64,000 nt of DNA from Aphrophora alni (lineage: Eukaryota; Arthropoda; Insecta; Hemiptera; Aphrophoridae), in assembly GCA_963513935.1 (NCBI GenBank), contig OY740768.1, positions 17,844,590-17,908,589 on the forward strand. Direction: 5' to 3'. The number at the start of each line of letters is the position of its first letter. Position 1 is the first letter of the stretch. The translations under genes were made by a program, and so were the position numbers. This document shows positions 46,020-58,316 of this stretch, piece by piece. The notes beneath the pieces were generated by a model. The model did no database searches. It was not told where the DNA came from and was given only the letters and a program-made list of their open reading frames with translations.

Positions 46020-47325
46020 CGAAGTGTTTGTTTATAACAGTAATTTGTCTCATGTTGAGGATGGAGTGATCGTGTTAGCCGTGTAGCAGACTACGTACTG
46101 GCACGCGTATAATCAATAACTGGACAACGTCGAGGTGCACTGCCTAGGGCTTAGGATTAACGGTAACAGGGATTGGACGTGAAGCGAAAGTATCGGCAGA
46201 TATTAGATTAAATGATCTTGTCGTGCCCTTCAACTTTGTAAAACGGATATTCGTAATCCAATAGGAACTTACTGGTGCAGTACGGTGATTTAAACGTTGC
46301 ATGAAAATTCACACAACAGCGATCCATAAAACACATTTTAAAATTATGTTTTTAAAGTTATTAGGCAATGTTCATATTATTGGTATAATTTATTTACTAT
46401 CTTTAGCGTGTATACAAATTATCGTACAATGTTTCTAGAGCGTCAATAAACTCTAGTTTAATAAACCTATGATAAAAAAAAGACCCAAAATAGCCTAGGC
46501 GTTGAAGCAGGGCTACATCACGTTTTTTTGTTCAACTGGTGTTTACTATTTCGTGGTTACTGTGTAGTTTTGTTGTGATTTTCCTGATTAGGTTTCTATA
46601 CTCTTAGTTGTTTTGAATATTCTAAGTTTAACCTTGGGTTCATCCAGCTGGTTAAGTTATAGTTTTTGTTTCTAACGTAATCCTAGGCTTGTGACACGTT
46701 CATCGAGGTTGGGATTCGAGTTGCGCACAGATGAATCTTCGCGATTTGAGTTGTCAGTGAAATCTTGGTTGCACAACTAACGACGATCACCAACCGGATT
46801 ACCAACACCACAGCATTGAAATGGCAGTGATCAGCTGTGACGAGGGTCCATACGGAAAGCCTGTCTTGTCACGAGTAGAGTGGTTCCAGTTATTAGGTTA
46901 TTTATTTTAAGTGAAGCTACGACAATAGAAAAGTGGAGCTGAATTACGGTGAGTGGCGTTCCCGTGATATCTGGAAGGCCGGTATTACAAATGGGCTACG
47001 ATAATTATACATCGTTAGTGAGATGTGTCCGCTCGACATAAATGACCTATATTGTGTTTTGTTTTGTGTGTATTTATTATTATAATTAGAATGTAAGTCC
47101 ACTAAATTAATTTAGTATATTAACTCATTAAGATCGGGTTACCTAGCGCGGTGTTTGGTCTGACGAGGTAAGGAAATTAAGACCTACTTCGTAATAAGTG
47201 ACCAGGCTTACTTTAGTCATCCCTATATTGGGTTAGTCTAATCTCGGTATTAAACTTATTAATTAGAAACTATAACGCGTTGCAGGCTAAGGCTATGTTG
47301 GTCCTTTCCGTGGTTTTTATGTTCT
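46020..47325 (+). other. Less AT-rich island, possible 5' exon region
   Basis: About 1.3 kb with visibly higher GC than the surrounding DNA. A candidate splice donor, TTACG|GTGAGTGG, lies at 46948/46949. Just upstream is an ATG in good context (GAAATGG, 46821) opening a 29-codon frame (MAVISCDEGPYGKPV...LLGYLF) that closes at 46910, and a shorter frame (MNLRDLSCQ) lies before it. This would fit a 5' UTR with small upstream ORFs, or an old element. No downstream exon is identified. Confidence 0.25.
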
Positions 47326-47330
47326 AGATT

Positions 47331-47415
47331 AATCACTTGATAACTAGAGAACATCCACAATCTCGAAAAATTATGTAGTAATATTTAGACACACAAATGG
47401 AGGCAAATGTCCGAA
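47331..47415 (+). repeat. GATAACGAGA/GAAACG repeat, diverged copy
   Basis: ATCACTTGATAACTAGAGAA, ATCTCGAAAAATTATG, TTTAGACACACAAATGGAGG, AAATGTCCGA parallels the 45296-45378 copy position by position. Confidence 0.7.
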
Positions 47416-49109
47416 TAATTTATACTAGTAACAATTCAAAAACGTTCATATTTTATGACTACAATTAACAAGAAAAAAATGTAAGATACATTCTAATTCA
47501 GGATCTTAAAATGTGGTTATTACAAGTTTAAATAAAATCAACCAGTAAAAGGTGTTTTGGGTTTATTTTTAATTTTTATATGAATTGTGTACGTACATCG
47601 CTATCAAATTTGAACCCAGTTTTCTAAAATATAAAAATAATATGATTTTGAAGCTGATATTAATTTATAATGTTCATGTAAATGCTGCTGCTTGATTTGA
47701 TTTTTATGGCTATATTATGACAGTAAATCCAAAATATCAGAAATGTTGGGCAACCATTTTGTATTATTGAGATATAAAAAAATCTGTGTGCCTAAATGAT
47801 TGATTTTCAACGATCTTTAAAATGAGGTATAACTTAACCTATGTTTATATTTGAAAATATTTAGAGACAGACCTCTACCCCCCCTCCATATTTGTTCCTG
47901 TGAGGTACTCAAATTTATAAAAAAATATTTTGTACTAAAGTTCTCATATGCAAAGTAGATAGATAAAAATGTACACAAAGTTTCTACCTTCTTGCCCACG
48001 ATTCATTTAATAAACGTCTTCACACGGTGGTGTGAAACGTCTGAAATTAACAAAAACAAAAGCAACATTAAATTGTACATGTGTTGTGAAAATCTTGATA
48101 TAGTCAACCAGGAATGTTAGATTCTTATTAAGAATAAAATAAATAATATTGAAATAATCAAAATACGGCTCTGGCGAGATGTGTATGTTTATATACGAAA
48201 CGGCCTCATAAATTCCAGATCCATCTTTCTCTTGCCTTACAGAATTACACAAATTAAATTAAGAAGTGCTGCAAACATTCCATTACATTTTAAATTTTCA
48301 ATGAATTCTACTTTGTGAGGTGAAGTGATGCTTAGATCCTTTGTCTCAACTTATACGGCCTCTTCTAAAGGAAAGGATGAGTCAATGCTGAAGGAATATT
48401 ATATTTAGAAGTCATATCCGGTATATAGACGCCGTGCTTGGCATTTTAATTCTATCTGAGGCCAGGTGATGCATGGATATTTCCTGATTATGCCCCTAGC
48501 AAACTAAATTTTTTGAAATATGTGAATCTCTCTATTCGCTTTATGAGATTATTATTCAAGGAATGTATTCAGGAATTTAAATTTACATTATTCATACTGC
48601 CATAGTTTATATAAATAGACATTAAATAAAGTTATTCTACTGCGAATTTTAAAACTACTGTATATTACTTGAAGAACTATAATTAAAAACCATACTATTG
48701 AAGCCAAACTTAGAAACATTACAAAATTATCATACGACTTTTATTAAATTTATATTAATCATAAGAATAAACTTAAACATGATATATATTAAACAAACAC
48801 AACTATTACACAGCTATTACAAACACAACTTAAATTTAAATCTACGAAAAATGAAAAGAACAACTTTTACATAACTTAAAGTAGATTGTAAGTGACAAAA
48901 ACATAATTTGTTAAAAAGCAAAATCGTTCTTTAAACTGTTACAATGGTATCAACATGCCCATTCATAAACTTTGATTAAGTTATAACAAATATCGAGACT
49001 CATTGAAGAAAACATATTTACTTGCATACAAATGTACCTGTAAACATAAATACGAACAAATTAAATGTGCTATTTTGATTTGGATTAAAACCAAAAATCA
49101 AGCAGTCAT
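47416..49109. other. AT-rich non-coding stretch
   Basis: TTTAAAATGAGGTATAACTT (47816-47835) resembles TTTAAAATGAGGTATCACTC inside the element at 20711. A short hairpin TTCACAC/GTGTGAA lies at about 48019-48036. No gene was seen. Confidence 0.45.
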
Positions 49110-49262
49110 CATCACCTTTAGAAAAAGAAAAAAGAAAATACCTCGAAGGACACAGAGTCGAAAGAGAACAAGAGTTGATCAAGAAAGACCTGATAAGAAA
49201 GATGAAAAGAGGGATCCAAGACTAGATGATGTAGATCGAGCTTGGGTACCACAGGATTGGTG
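49110..49262 (+). repeat. Family S, copy 4
   Basis: GAGAACAAGAGTTGATCAAG, AAAGACCTGATAAGAAAGAT, GAAAAGAGGGATCC and AAGACTAGATGATGTAGATC with CCACAGGATTGGTGCACTCA give the clearest 3' half of the family. The plus ORF reading through it is incidental. Confidence 0.75.
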
Positions 49263-49611
49263 CACTCATATTAAAATGAGCCTATGAGAAAGACATGTGT
49301 TCACAAAGACAAGAAGAGGTGACCTTATTGACTGCGGTGGACGTCTATAAAAAATGAGACAGAATAAAACACGTATAAAAATAATGTTATGTGAAAAATC
49401 GACAGATAGAAAGAGAAACAGTATCTGATTGTTTTTGATACAACAATAATAAAATTATAAAAAGGAAGATGGTAGAAAAATAGAAAAAAATCGTAATTTT
49501 TTATACTTTTTTTCCATAAAATACGTTTAACTGTCATCTCTACCACCAGCATTAAAAAAAAAATAGAGAGAAAAAAGAGATATACTCTCCGGAAAGGAGG
49601 AACGACACACG

Positions 49612-49745
49612 GATGGGACATTATTAAACTCAATCTCTGTGGCTTCAGAAATGAGAAAGACGAAAATGATTTGATGTTCAAAGGCTTCGTGAATTATACG
49701 CTATTGTCCACCCGTGGAAACGGCAACGCATAAAATATACTTTTA
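49612..49745 (+). repeat. Direct repeat X, copy 1 (left of the gap)
   Basis: CTCTGTGGCTTCAGAAATG, TTCAAAGGCTTC, AATTATACGCTATTGTCCAC and GGAAACGGCA align with 50284-50424. The two copies flank the assembly gap at a spacing of about 670 bases. Confidence 0.85.
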
Positions 49746-49863
49746 TGTTACACATCTTTTGATGTCCTCAACGAATACGTACTACATTTCATCTATGAAG
49801 TATCGATAATTCATGGGTAAAGAACGAAAAAAACGTCAAAAAATATCAGTCGCAGGCATCTCT

Positions 49864-50063
49864 NNNNNNNNNNNNNNNNNNNNNNNNNNNNNNNNNNNNN
49901 NNNNNNNNNNNNNNNNNNNNNNNNNNNNNNNNNNNNNNNNNNNNNNNNNNNNNNNNNNNNNNNNNNNNNNNNNNNNNNNNNNNNNNNNNNNNNNNNNNNN
50001 NNNNNNNNNNNNNNNNNNNNNNNNNNNNNNNNNNNNNNNNNNNNNNNNNNNNNNNNNNNNNNN
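49864..50063. other. Assembly gap (200 N)
   Basis: Exactly 200 N, a placeholder length. Sequence on both sides aligns with a continuous paralogous stretch at 52003-52375, so the gap lies inside a repeat copy. Frames drawn across it are meaningless. Confidence 0.98.
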
Positions 50064-50283
50064 AGTAGAATTAGTGCAAACGTAGACTATATAAGAACAA
50101 ATAGTCAATGAACAATATCTGGCCGTTCCAAGTTTTGACTAGGACATTCATTGTTATACCTCAAAATACCAAATTAAAAATATATTTACGAAAGTAGAAA
50201 TAAGCAGGAATAATTTTTATTAGGCAACTGGGTTTTCATAAAATATGTTTTGTTACTAATTGAACACTACGTTTTGGTACTGG

Positions 50284-50424
50284 TGGATGAGATAGTATTA
50301 ATTGAACCTCTGTGGCTTTTGAAATGTGAAAGGGGAAAATAATCTGACTTTCAAAGGCTTCTTAAATTATAGCTTATTGTCCACCTGTGAAAACGGCAGA
50401 AGAAGCACATCAAATATATTTTAA
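50284..50424 (+). repeat. Direct repeat X, copy 2 (right of the gap)
   Basis: ACCTCTGTGGCTTTTGAAAT, TTTCAAAGGCTTC, ATAGCTTATTGTCCACC and GAAAACGGCA match copy 1. A family S copy follows within ten bases. Confidence 0.85.
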
Positions 50425-50632
50425 TTTTCGCCTTGTTTAAAGACTAAAAACCTTACGGTCAATCACCGCCTTATAAAATAACATAATATAAAGACCTCTA
50501 GCCCTCAAATGTTCTAAGAGTGTACAGGTTGGAAAATAACAAGAGTTTATCAAGAGAGACCTTATAGAAATAATAAAAGAGAAGGATCTAACCCAAGACT
50601 TGTAGATCCAGCTAGCCCTTTGGATCACAGAT
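50425..50632 (+). repeat. Family S, copy 5
   Basis: TTGTTTAAAGACTAAAAACC, TACGGTCAATCACCGCCTTA, CTAGCCCTCAAATG, CAAGAGAGACCTTATAG, GGATCTAACCCAAGACTTGT and AGATCCAGCTAGCCC. Start and end agree with copy 1, giving a unit length near 210 bp. Confidence 0.8.
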
Positions 50633-51599
50633 TTTTTGTTTCAGAGTTTCTGTATAAAATCCCAGGGCATTTTCAATGTTGTATATGCATACAATTCCAA
50701 CACGATTATGCTACTTATGTAAGGTTTTACAAAATAATTAATATTTTTGTTATTTACAAAGCAATTTTATTGATTTTGTATCTTTTTTTAAAGTTGCTCT
50801 ATAATAAACTAACAAAATGAATTAGCAATGAATACATTAAAAAAATAAAGTTTTGGAAATCTGTACTTATATATATGTATTTTCAATTTTTTTTTTTTCG
50901 CAATAAATATGTAAGAAAAAAATTAACACCAAAACAAATTTTCTTATTAGACGGAAGTGCTTATCTTTCTTCTTCTGTTTTGTGTATACAGATGTTAGTT
51001 TACTTGATATGGATTTACTCAGTGGGAAATTTGTTAAACTTTAACGAAAATTTGTAAATTTTGAATGTTAGTTTTAGTACGGGTGTAATTATTATTTTTG
51101 TTTTGCTATTGCTTTGCTTCACATGTTTATATTTATTTACTTTTTATTTGTAATGGGTACTGAGAGTTATTTTTATTTTTATTTATACATCTATGTAATT
51201 GTTAATATATTAAATTTTATGAATTATCTGATTGGTAATTCTCGCTACTCTGGCAGACGACCTCGGTCATGCCATCTGGGCATTGATTTTAATGTATTTT
51301 AATTTTAGTTTGGTTTAATAAATGCATTTATTATTATATTATTATTATTAACACCAAAACAAAACACACCACAGAGTATAATACCTAAAATTGAACAACT
51401 ACACAATATTTTATTAATTTTCATTCAAAAATAAAAAAGTTATATGTATTTTTAAAAGTCCTTGACGTTTTTGTGAAATTAACTGCAGTTTGGAACATAA
51501 CATAATAGTATGTTTTGTTATAATTTATTCACTCGATATGGTAAAAATCACTTATTACTTCACATAACGTAACAACACATTATATTGAGAAAAAAAAAA
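50633..51599. other. AT-rich non-coding stretch
   Basis: Several F/Y/I-rich short ORFs lie here; none is convincing. Nothing else recognised. Confidence 0.5.
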
Positions 51600-51638
51600 T
51601 AATAATAATAATAAATATATATATATATATATATATAT
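51600..51638 (+). repeat. (AAT)n-(AT)n compound microsatellite
   Basis: A trinucleotide AAT run merges directly into an AT dinucleotide run. Confidence 0.95.
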
Positions 51639-51674
51639 CACAGTAAAAGTAGTCAGAAAAAGTGGTTCACCTAG

Positions 51675-51963
51675 CCCTTGTGATGAGTACTAGCTGCTTG
51701 GAAAATCACAGCTGACAAAATGGCAAATCACTGCCCACAAAATTAGAGTTGTTTTAAAAATTGTACAACAGTATTCGTGTACTATACAAGGTATTTTATG
51801 TATAAATTAGGTCTTTCTGAATATTTCGATATAAATATCAAGTAGCTTTGAGAATAGTTTGGTTATTAAAAATTATAATTTTAAAACGTCCGTGAAAACC
51901 GACGTTGGGATTTTACGCAGGTACTGCCGACGTCCGGAAAACCGGACGTTAGGATCGAAAGGG
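51675..51963. mobile_element. piggyBac-like MITE candidate with CTAG duplication
   Basis: A 289-bp unit beginning CCCTT and ending AAGGG, flanked on both sides by CTAG (51671-51674 and 51964-51967). Near the right end are two successive GC-rich hairpins, ACGTCCGG-AAAA-CCGGACGT (51930-51949) and an imperfect version at 51885-51907. CCCT-type ends next to a palindromic 4-bp target with internal asymmetric repeats recall piggyBac elements, which normally use TTAA. The assignment is inference; there is no transposase. Confidence 0.6.
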
Positions 51964-52002
51964 CTAGGGTACCTTGGGTTTAATGAGCCCTTGAAAGGAT
52001 TA

Positions 52003-52212
52003 CATTTTCATGTTGCACATCTTTTGATATCTCTGACGAAAAGGTAGTAATTCGTCTAATGAATAATTTATTATCTTATTATAACTATAAAAAATAGTAA
52101 AAGCGTAATCTTCTCTCGTAAAAACGAATTCTTAAGTTCCTTAAAAGCGAATCAGTGATAAAGTACAATATGTTTGTATGTCTACAAGCCTCTAGAGTCA
52201 AATAGGAATGAA

Positions 52213-52248
<36 letters not shown>

Positions 52249-52375
52249 AAGAAAGAAGAATTTTAGTCTTATTTCAGAGCAACGTTGAAGAGATGAAAAC
52301 AAATTGTCAATGAAAAAATGCTCCGACATTCCATGGCTCTTCCTGGACATTCCTTGTTAACCTCGACATGCCAAA
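52003..52375 (+). repeat. Paralogue of the sequence around the N gap
   Basis: ATGTTGCACATCTTTTGATA near 52009-52030 aligns with 49745-49765. ACAAATTGTCAATGAAAAAA, GGACATTCCTTGTTAACCTC and ATGCCAAATT near the right end align with 50097-50175. Between them lies an A28 run (52220-52247). Confidence 0.75.
52220..52247 (+). repeat. A28 homopolymer
   Basis: An uninterrupted A run. It could be a retroelement tail, but no target duplication was seen around it. Confidence 0.95.
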
Positions 52376-54575
52376 TTTTAAACATTAAAAGTAGGCCTTG
52401 TTTGTTTATTGTATAATATGGAGGCAAAGTATTTTATTTATACTGTTACAAAGTATAAACAAATACTAAAATCGTCTTTTGATTTATTTTCAATAATTTA
52501 AATCAATATTTGAACATTTCAATTCCGATTGACATGTTACCAACCATAACTGTCAACAGTAGAATATAACAACTTTATCTAATAAAATACAATTTTGACT
52601 CTAGTGTACGGTAAACGAAATTTTACATCCTCACATTTCCAAACGTCTAGTTACCACTTAATAGTATGTTCTTCTATACATGCATACGTAATTAGAATCC
52701 TGTCAAGCTCGTCTCGAGTGAAGCAAGTGTAAACACCTTATGTATTCATAATTGCATTTAATGTATCATTACATATCAAACTGTTACTTTATACCAGTTA
52801 CGAGTCTGTAACTGGTATTCTAAACTGGTACATAATATAGTTAAAGTGTTATCACTTTTAACTGAATGATACGAGAGGCTACTTGTAACGTAACTTTAGT
52901 AGCCTATAGTTGTGATGAAAGCTCATGCACCTCGTTTCTACACCGTCTTAGCCTGCTGGTTAACCGATATAACGGATATGCGCAGGTGTTTTTTTTACAA
53001 GTTTTGTAGTTGGCATTGGTTTAGCATTGCTAAAGTGACACGTAAAATGATACTCTTAAACCGGTTCGTTAAATAATAGTTTTTCCCCTAGTTTCGTATA
53101 TCCTAACTATGGACCGCTTCTACTTCTCCATCAACTTACGGTTCGAAACAGATATTGTTACTCAACCTAGAACATTCCAAACACTGTAAAATGTACCACA
53201 AACCTATAATGTGTTCGAACGTAAATGTATTTTTATGACTTAATGTAGTTAGTGTATATGCTCATAAATACTTACACATAAAAACCACATTTATTTACAT
53301 ACATACATAATATGAACATCTGTTTTTTTGTCGCCTGTACCTCGTACTAAAAGTATGTGATAATTATATAAGTAATTACCTGTATTATTATCATTTTTCT
53401 ATCAGGTACAGAAACATGCTGTTAAAACCTATTTAGGTTTGGTTTCAATACAAATTTGTAAGATTTGTTTTACAAGATAAGCTGGGTAAGTACATTGTTT
53501 AATATTTTTTTCTGTAAATCTACAATTAAGAATAAAATTATCTAGTCATTGTGATTTAAAGATTATCACTTTTGTCAGATCCATTTCCACTGAATGTTTC
53601 AACACGGTTTTTAACACTTTCCGAACCATTTTAACATGATTTTTATAAAAACTTGGTTCCACTTTCATCTATCAGGATAGGAAGTCGTAATCAATGCAAA
53701 TCAAATGCGAGCTTCAGAACTACTAGCCATAATGAAAATATCACCACTACGCTACTTACTGGGCTGGCCCCTTCACGCTCGTTTGACGCCGTAACGTTTA
53801 CAGGTTGAGTAGTAGTTTGGCTATCTTCCGTATGACAGAAACTTGAAAGTGGAACCCAACGTAGGTCCTTAGGTTTCGTGGGATGTCTCCTTCTCTAAAT
53901 TTCTGTTTCCCAGAATCTGGGAGAGTGTAAAGTTGACAATAAATTCTTCGTTTATGTTTCACTGCTCTAATTCTTATTTCACCTCAGAAGGTATAACTTT
54001 AAGTTCTCTGTGGATGTTTACATAGCGAACGTATCATCGAGAGTTTACAATAAATCGGAGTAATTTGTTTTGGAAAAATTTGATTATTTTTAATACTATT
54101 TTTCGCATAATATAATTTATTTGAGGCAGCTACACAAGTTCATACTGATTTCCTCAAGTGTTCTACAACAAAATTTAAGTAATATGTCAAAATTTAGTCA
54201 AAGTCCATTTCATTAACACGAAGTAAGTTTCCGAAGTCCGCCGTACTTTAAAAGTAAAGAAAACAAACTTTGCGCCTAGGAAACAAAAAGAAGACTTAAA
54301 TAAACATAAAGTACGTTTAGCGAACAGAGAAGTGCGTTTCTGTACTCATAAAATCCAAACAAGCGTAAAGTCATTCCCAGGGTACAGCTTAGGAAAGAGA
54401 CAAAGATAGTTGAAGAGAAACGAAAACTTCGCAGAGCAAATAATGTTAGTTATGGTAATGGGTATTAAAACTGTTGTTATTAATCTAATTACAATTTAGT
54501 TGAAAAGATATTTTTAAATGTACATTATTTTAATTTTTGCTTTAAATTAATAAATAAAAAACTATATAGTTTATA

Positions 54576-54576
<1 letters not shown>
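52376..54576. other. AT-rich non-coding stretch
   Basis: 53750-53900 is slightly GC-richer (CTGGGCTGGCCCCTTCACGC). No gene or repeat was recognised. Confidence 0.5.

Positions 54577-54607
<31 letters not shown>
54577..54607 (+). repeat. (ATT)n microsatellite
   Basis: Ten uninterrupted trinucleotide units. Confidence 0.95.
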
Positions 54608-54611
<4 letters not shown>

Positions 54612-54699
54612 TTCAAAATATATTTGTTTGCCATGTAAGAATATATTACTAATATCTACAAGAGAAATGGTAGACATATTTGGTAGCAAATATTTTTCC

Positions 54700-54915
54700 T
54701 TGTTGTTTAAAGGCGAAAAACCTCTCAGTTATTAACTCCTTATAAGAAAAAAGAAGAAAAGTACTTAAAATTGACACGTCTAGTCCTCGAATACTCTAAT
54801 AGCATCGGGATCGGAAGAGAACAAGATAGAAAAGATGAAAGAGAGAGATCTAACCAAACACTAAATGAAAAAAAAAATCCAGCTAAAGTCACTCAGGATT
54901 AAAGCCCGTACAAGG
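54700..54915 (+). repeat. Family S, copy 6
   Basis: TTGTTGTTTAAAGGCGAAAA, ACCTCTCAGTTATTAACTCC, CTAGTCCTCGAATACTCTAA, ATCGGAAGAGAACAAGATAG, GAGAGATCTAACC and ATCCAGCTAAAGTCACTCAG. An A9 insertion splits the AAATGAAAAAA segment. Confidence 0.8.
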
Positions 54916-54989
54916 AGTGGCAAAATAATAAAGTAAGGCTGCATAAAGCGATATAGAGAGCATTGGGTTGAATGGAGCGGGATTATAGA

Positions 54990-55320
54990 ATATAATTGAA
55001 AGGACTAAGTGAAAAATAAGAACTATGTAGATGATAGATCACTAGTGACGTTGCCTCGGGCAGGATAAGAAATGTGGATAAGATTGATGTTAAAACTGTT
55101 GAACTGTTTAGGGTATCTTCAATGGATAACTGAAGAGGTCGCTAACAAAACATTAGTGCGGGTACATGAAAGTGAGGAGGACGTCTTAACATTTATAGTA
55201 GGAAGAGGTCGAGAAGGTAATGTCATTTATAGGTACCATTTATTTTACATACTACGAAATAGACTACCCATATCCATAGTATGTTTTGAAGCTAAAAAAT
55301 TAGAACCATTAGTGCTATAA
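54990..55320 (+). pseudogene. Interrupted ORF, coding-like but unidentified
   Basis: One frame reads ...KNKNYVDDRSLVTLPRAG, a stop, then 83 further codons (55072-55320: MWIRLMLKLLNCLGYLQ...VRVHESEEDVLTF...EAKKLEPLVL). NYVDD resembles the YxDD active-site box of reverse transcriptases, but the flanking residues do not support it and the frame is closed upstream by TAA. It sits between a family S copy and an M2 fragment. It is either a retroelement remnant or chance. Confidence 0.2.
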
Positions 55321-55322
55321 AT

Positions 55323-55410
55323 AAATATAATAAAACTCGAACACAAGATCTCACAAAAATTACGTTTACTTGTAAAGTCGCCATCCTCAGTGATACTTGA
55401 GCTACAATAT
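55323..55410. mobile_element. M2 fragment with deleted arm
   Basis: ATAAAACTCGAACACAAGAT, CTCACAAAAATTACG, TTTACTTG and then GTAAAGTCGCCATCCTCAGT, GATACTTGAGCTACAATAT. Relative to 25105 the AATCAAACGCGTTTTAGGAC part of the arm is missing, and the right half is absent. Confidence 0.8.
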
Positions 55411-55659
55411 CTAAACTTTAGTGCTGTTATCTAGCGGCACACATTCTATCTTCGACAGCATGCCGTATTACATTCTCACACTCCTACACTAGCGCATTAT
55501 TCTTAACATGAAACCGTAAAATTAAAACTGTTCAACAAACATATTAAGTCTCACATTCTTCCAATGCCATGGGACTTCTACTTAGATATAAATTTAATGG
55601 TGTAAGGAAACTACAAACATTAGGGAGAAAACTGAGACAATTGGCCAAAACATGCCCAC

Positions 55660-55742
55660 TTGCCGAATTTGATTAAAATCGGTCCACGCGTTTTAGCTGT
55701 ACAGAAAGCACATACGACAGACAGACAAACATATGGTTTCTT
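55660..55742 (+). repeat. LINE 3'-end-like tail with GACA run
   Basis: TTGATTAAAATCGGTCCACG, CGTTTTAGCTGTACAGAAAG and then CGACAGACAGACAAACATA. The phrase plus the short CAGA repeat is typical of RTE-like LINE tails. No coding remains upstream. Confidence 0.5.
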
Positions 55743-56390
55743 TATCTCCTCAAAACATCCACGATAAACTCAAAATTTTAACGTATGAATAAATTCTAAT
55801 GAAATTTATAATATTTCCTGAATTCAAATTTATCACTTTAAAAAGTTTAAAACTGATAAGTGATACAAGATAATTTTCACTCCAAGTTTCCCAGTACATA
55901 TTTTTTAATCGGAGATATAATACGACAAGCTGTTGGAAAAAGTGGATAAATATTTTTGTATCGAGTTGTGACACATTGTCACGTTCAGGGGAACAACTTT
56001 TAATTACAGATTGCTTTGACTTTTCCATCTCGCAGTTGAGGTTTCCGTTCAAAAAGTCAAACTTTATGTAAGGTTATTAAAGGTTGTCAAATTAAATAGT
56101 GGAAAGTTAGTCCCTAGAATATTTGATGAAGTGTACAACATAAATGACGTGCTTTTATACTCAAATTTAAATTGATTGGTAATAATTTACCACTTGGGTG
56201 TTTTAAAAGTACAGTACTTTGTTAAATAATATCAGAATACAAGTCTCTCCTCAATTAGTTTTTGTGCATTCCGCTCTCACAGAAAAATTTTACGCAAATA
56301 CAAGACACTTCTTTAGCAATTATATTCATTCATTCTTAATTTATTAATTTTTCCGCTTATACGTTTTTACTAGCAGGTATTGAAAACACA
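55743..56390. other. AT-rich non-coding stretch
   Basis: A minus ORF of 100 codons (55750-56052) is read as chance. Nothing recognised. Confidence 0.45.
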
Positions 56391-57654
<1,264 letters not shown>

Positions 57655-58316
57655 CAACAATTATTTCTACAGTTCATTCTGTTACAGTTTATTTGATTTT
57701 GGTTTGAAGCTTTTTGAGGAGGTGGAAACTAAAAATGAAACAAATTAATATACAAAGTTATTTTTAAAATACTTTCTTTAGTCTGTAAAATCATCAAAAC
57801 AATTATTTCTATAGTTCTTTCAGTTACCATTTATTTGATTTTGATTTGAAGCTTTTGTGAGGAGATGAAGACTAAAAATGAAACAAATTAATATACAAAA
57901 ATTTTTTTTTTTTTAATACTTTCCTTAGTCAGTAAAATCATCAAAACAATGATTTCTATATTCTTTCAGTTACCTTTTATTTGATTTTGATTTTTAGCTT
58001 TTTGGGGAGATGAAGACTAAAAATGAAACCAATTAATATTTAAAGTTTTTTTAAATACTTTGACTTGGTCGGTAAAATCTTCAAATGAATTATTTCCATA
58101 GTTCTTTCTATTACCATTTATTTCATTTTGACTTGAACGTTTTTTGAGGTGGTGGAGACTAAAAATGAAACAAATTAATATACACAGTTTTATAAAATAC
58201 TTTTTCTTAGTCGGTAAAATCTTCAAAACAATTATTCCTATAGTTTTTTCGGTTGCCATTTATTTTATATTATTGATTTTTTGAGGAGGTGGAAAGACTA
58301 AAAAAGAAACATATTA
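57655..58316 (+). repeat. Tandem array, five units of about 142 bp
   Basis: The unit starts AATTATTTCTATAGTTCTTT and continues ACCATTTATTTGATTTTGA, GGTGGAGACTAAAAATGAAA, CAAATTAATATACA and CTTAGTCGGTAAAATC. Successive starts at 57659, 57801, 57948, 58088 and 58230 give spacings of 142, 147, 140 and 142. Units are diverged from each other. The minus ORF 58017-58259 is a by-product. Confidence 0.95.

Noticed and set aside
46707..46730. GGGATTCGAGTTGCGC as a possible tRNA T-arm
   Set aside because: No matching acceptor stem, A box or anticodon arm at the right distance.
49003..49287. 94-codon plus ORF rich in K, R and D
   Set aside because: Its second half is simply a reading of a family S copy, which recurs elsewhere without an open frame.
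49325..49681. 118-codon minus ORF
   Set aside because: F/S/L/Y-rich, partly overlaps repeat X, no conserved feature.
49813..50108. Two ORFs spanning the N gap
   Set aside because: Most residues are X; the frames are artefacts of the gap.
58017..58259. 80-codon minus ORF with an internal repeat (EKTIGII / RKNYGNNSFEDFTD)
   Set aside because: The internal repetition comes from the 142-bp tandem array, not from a repeat protein.
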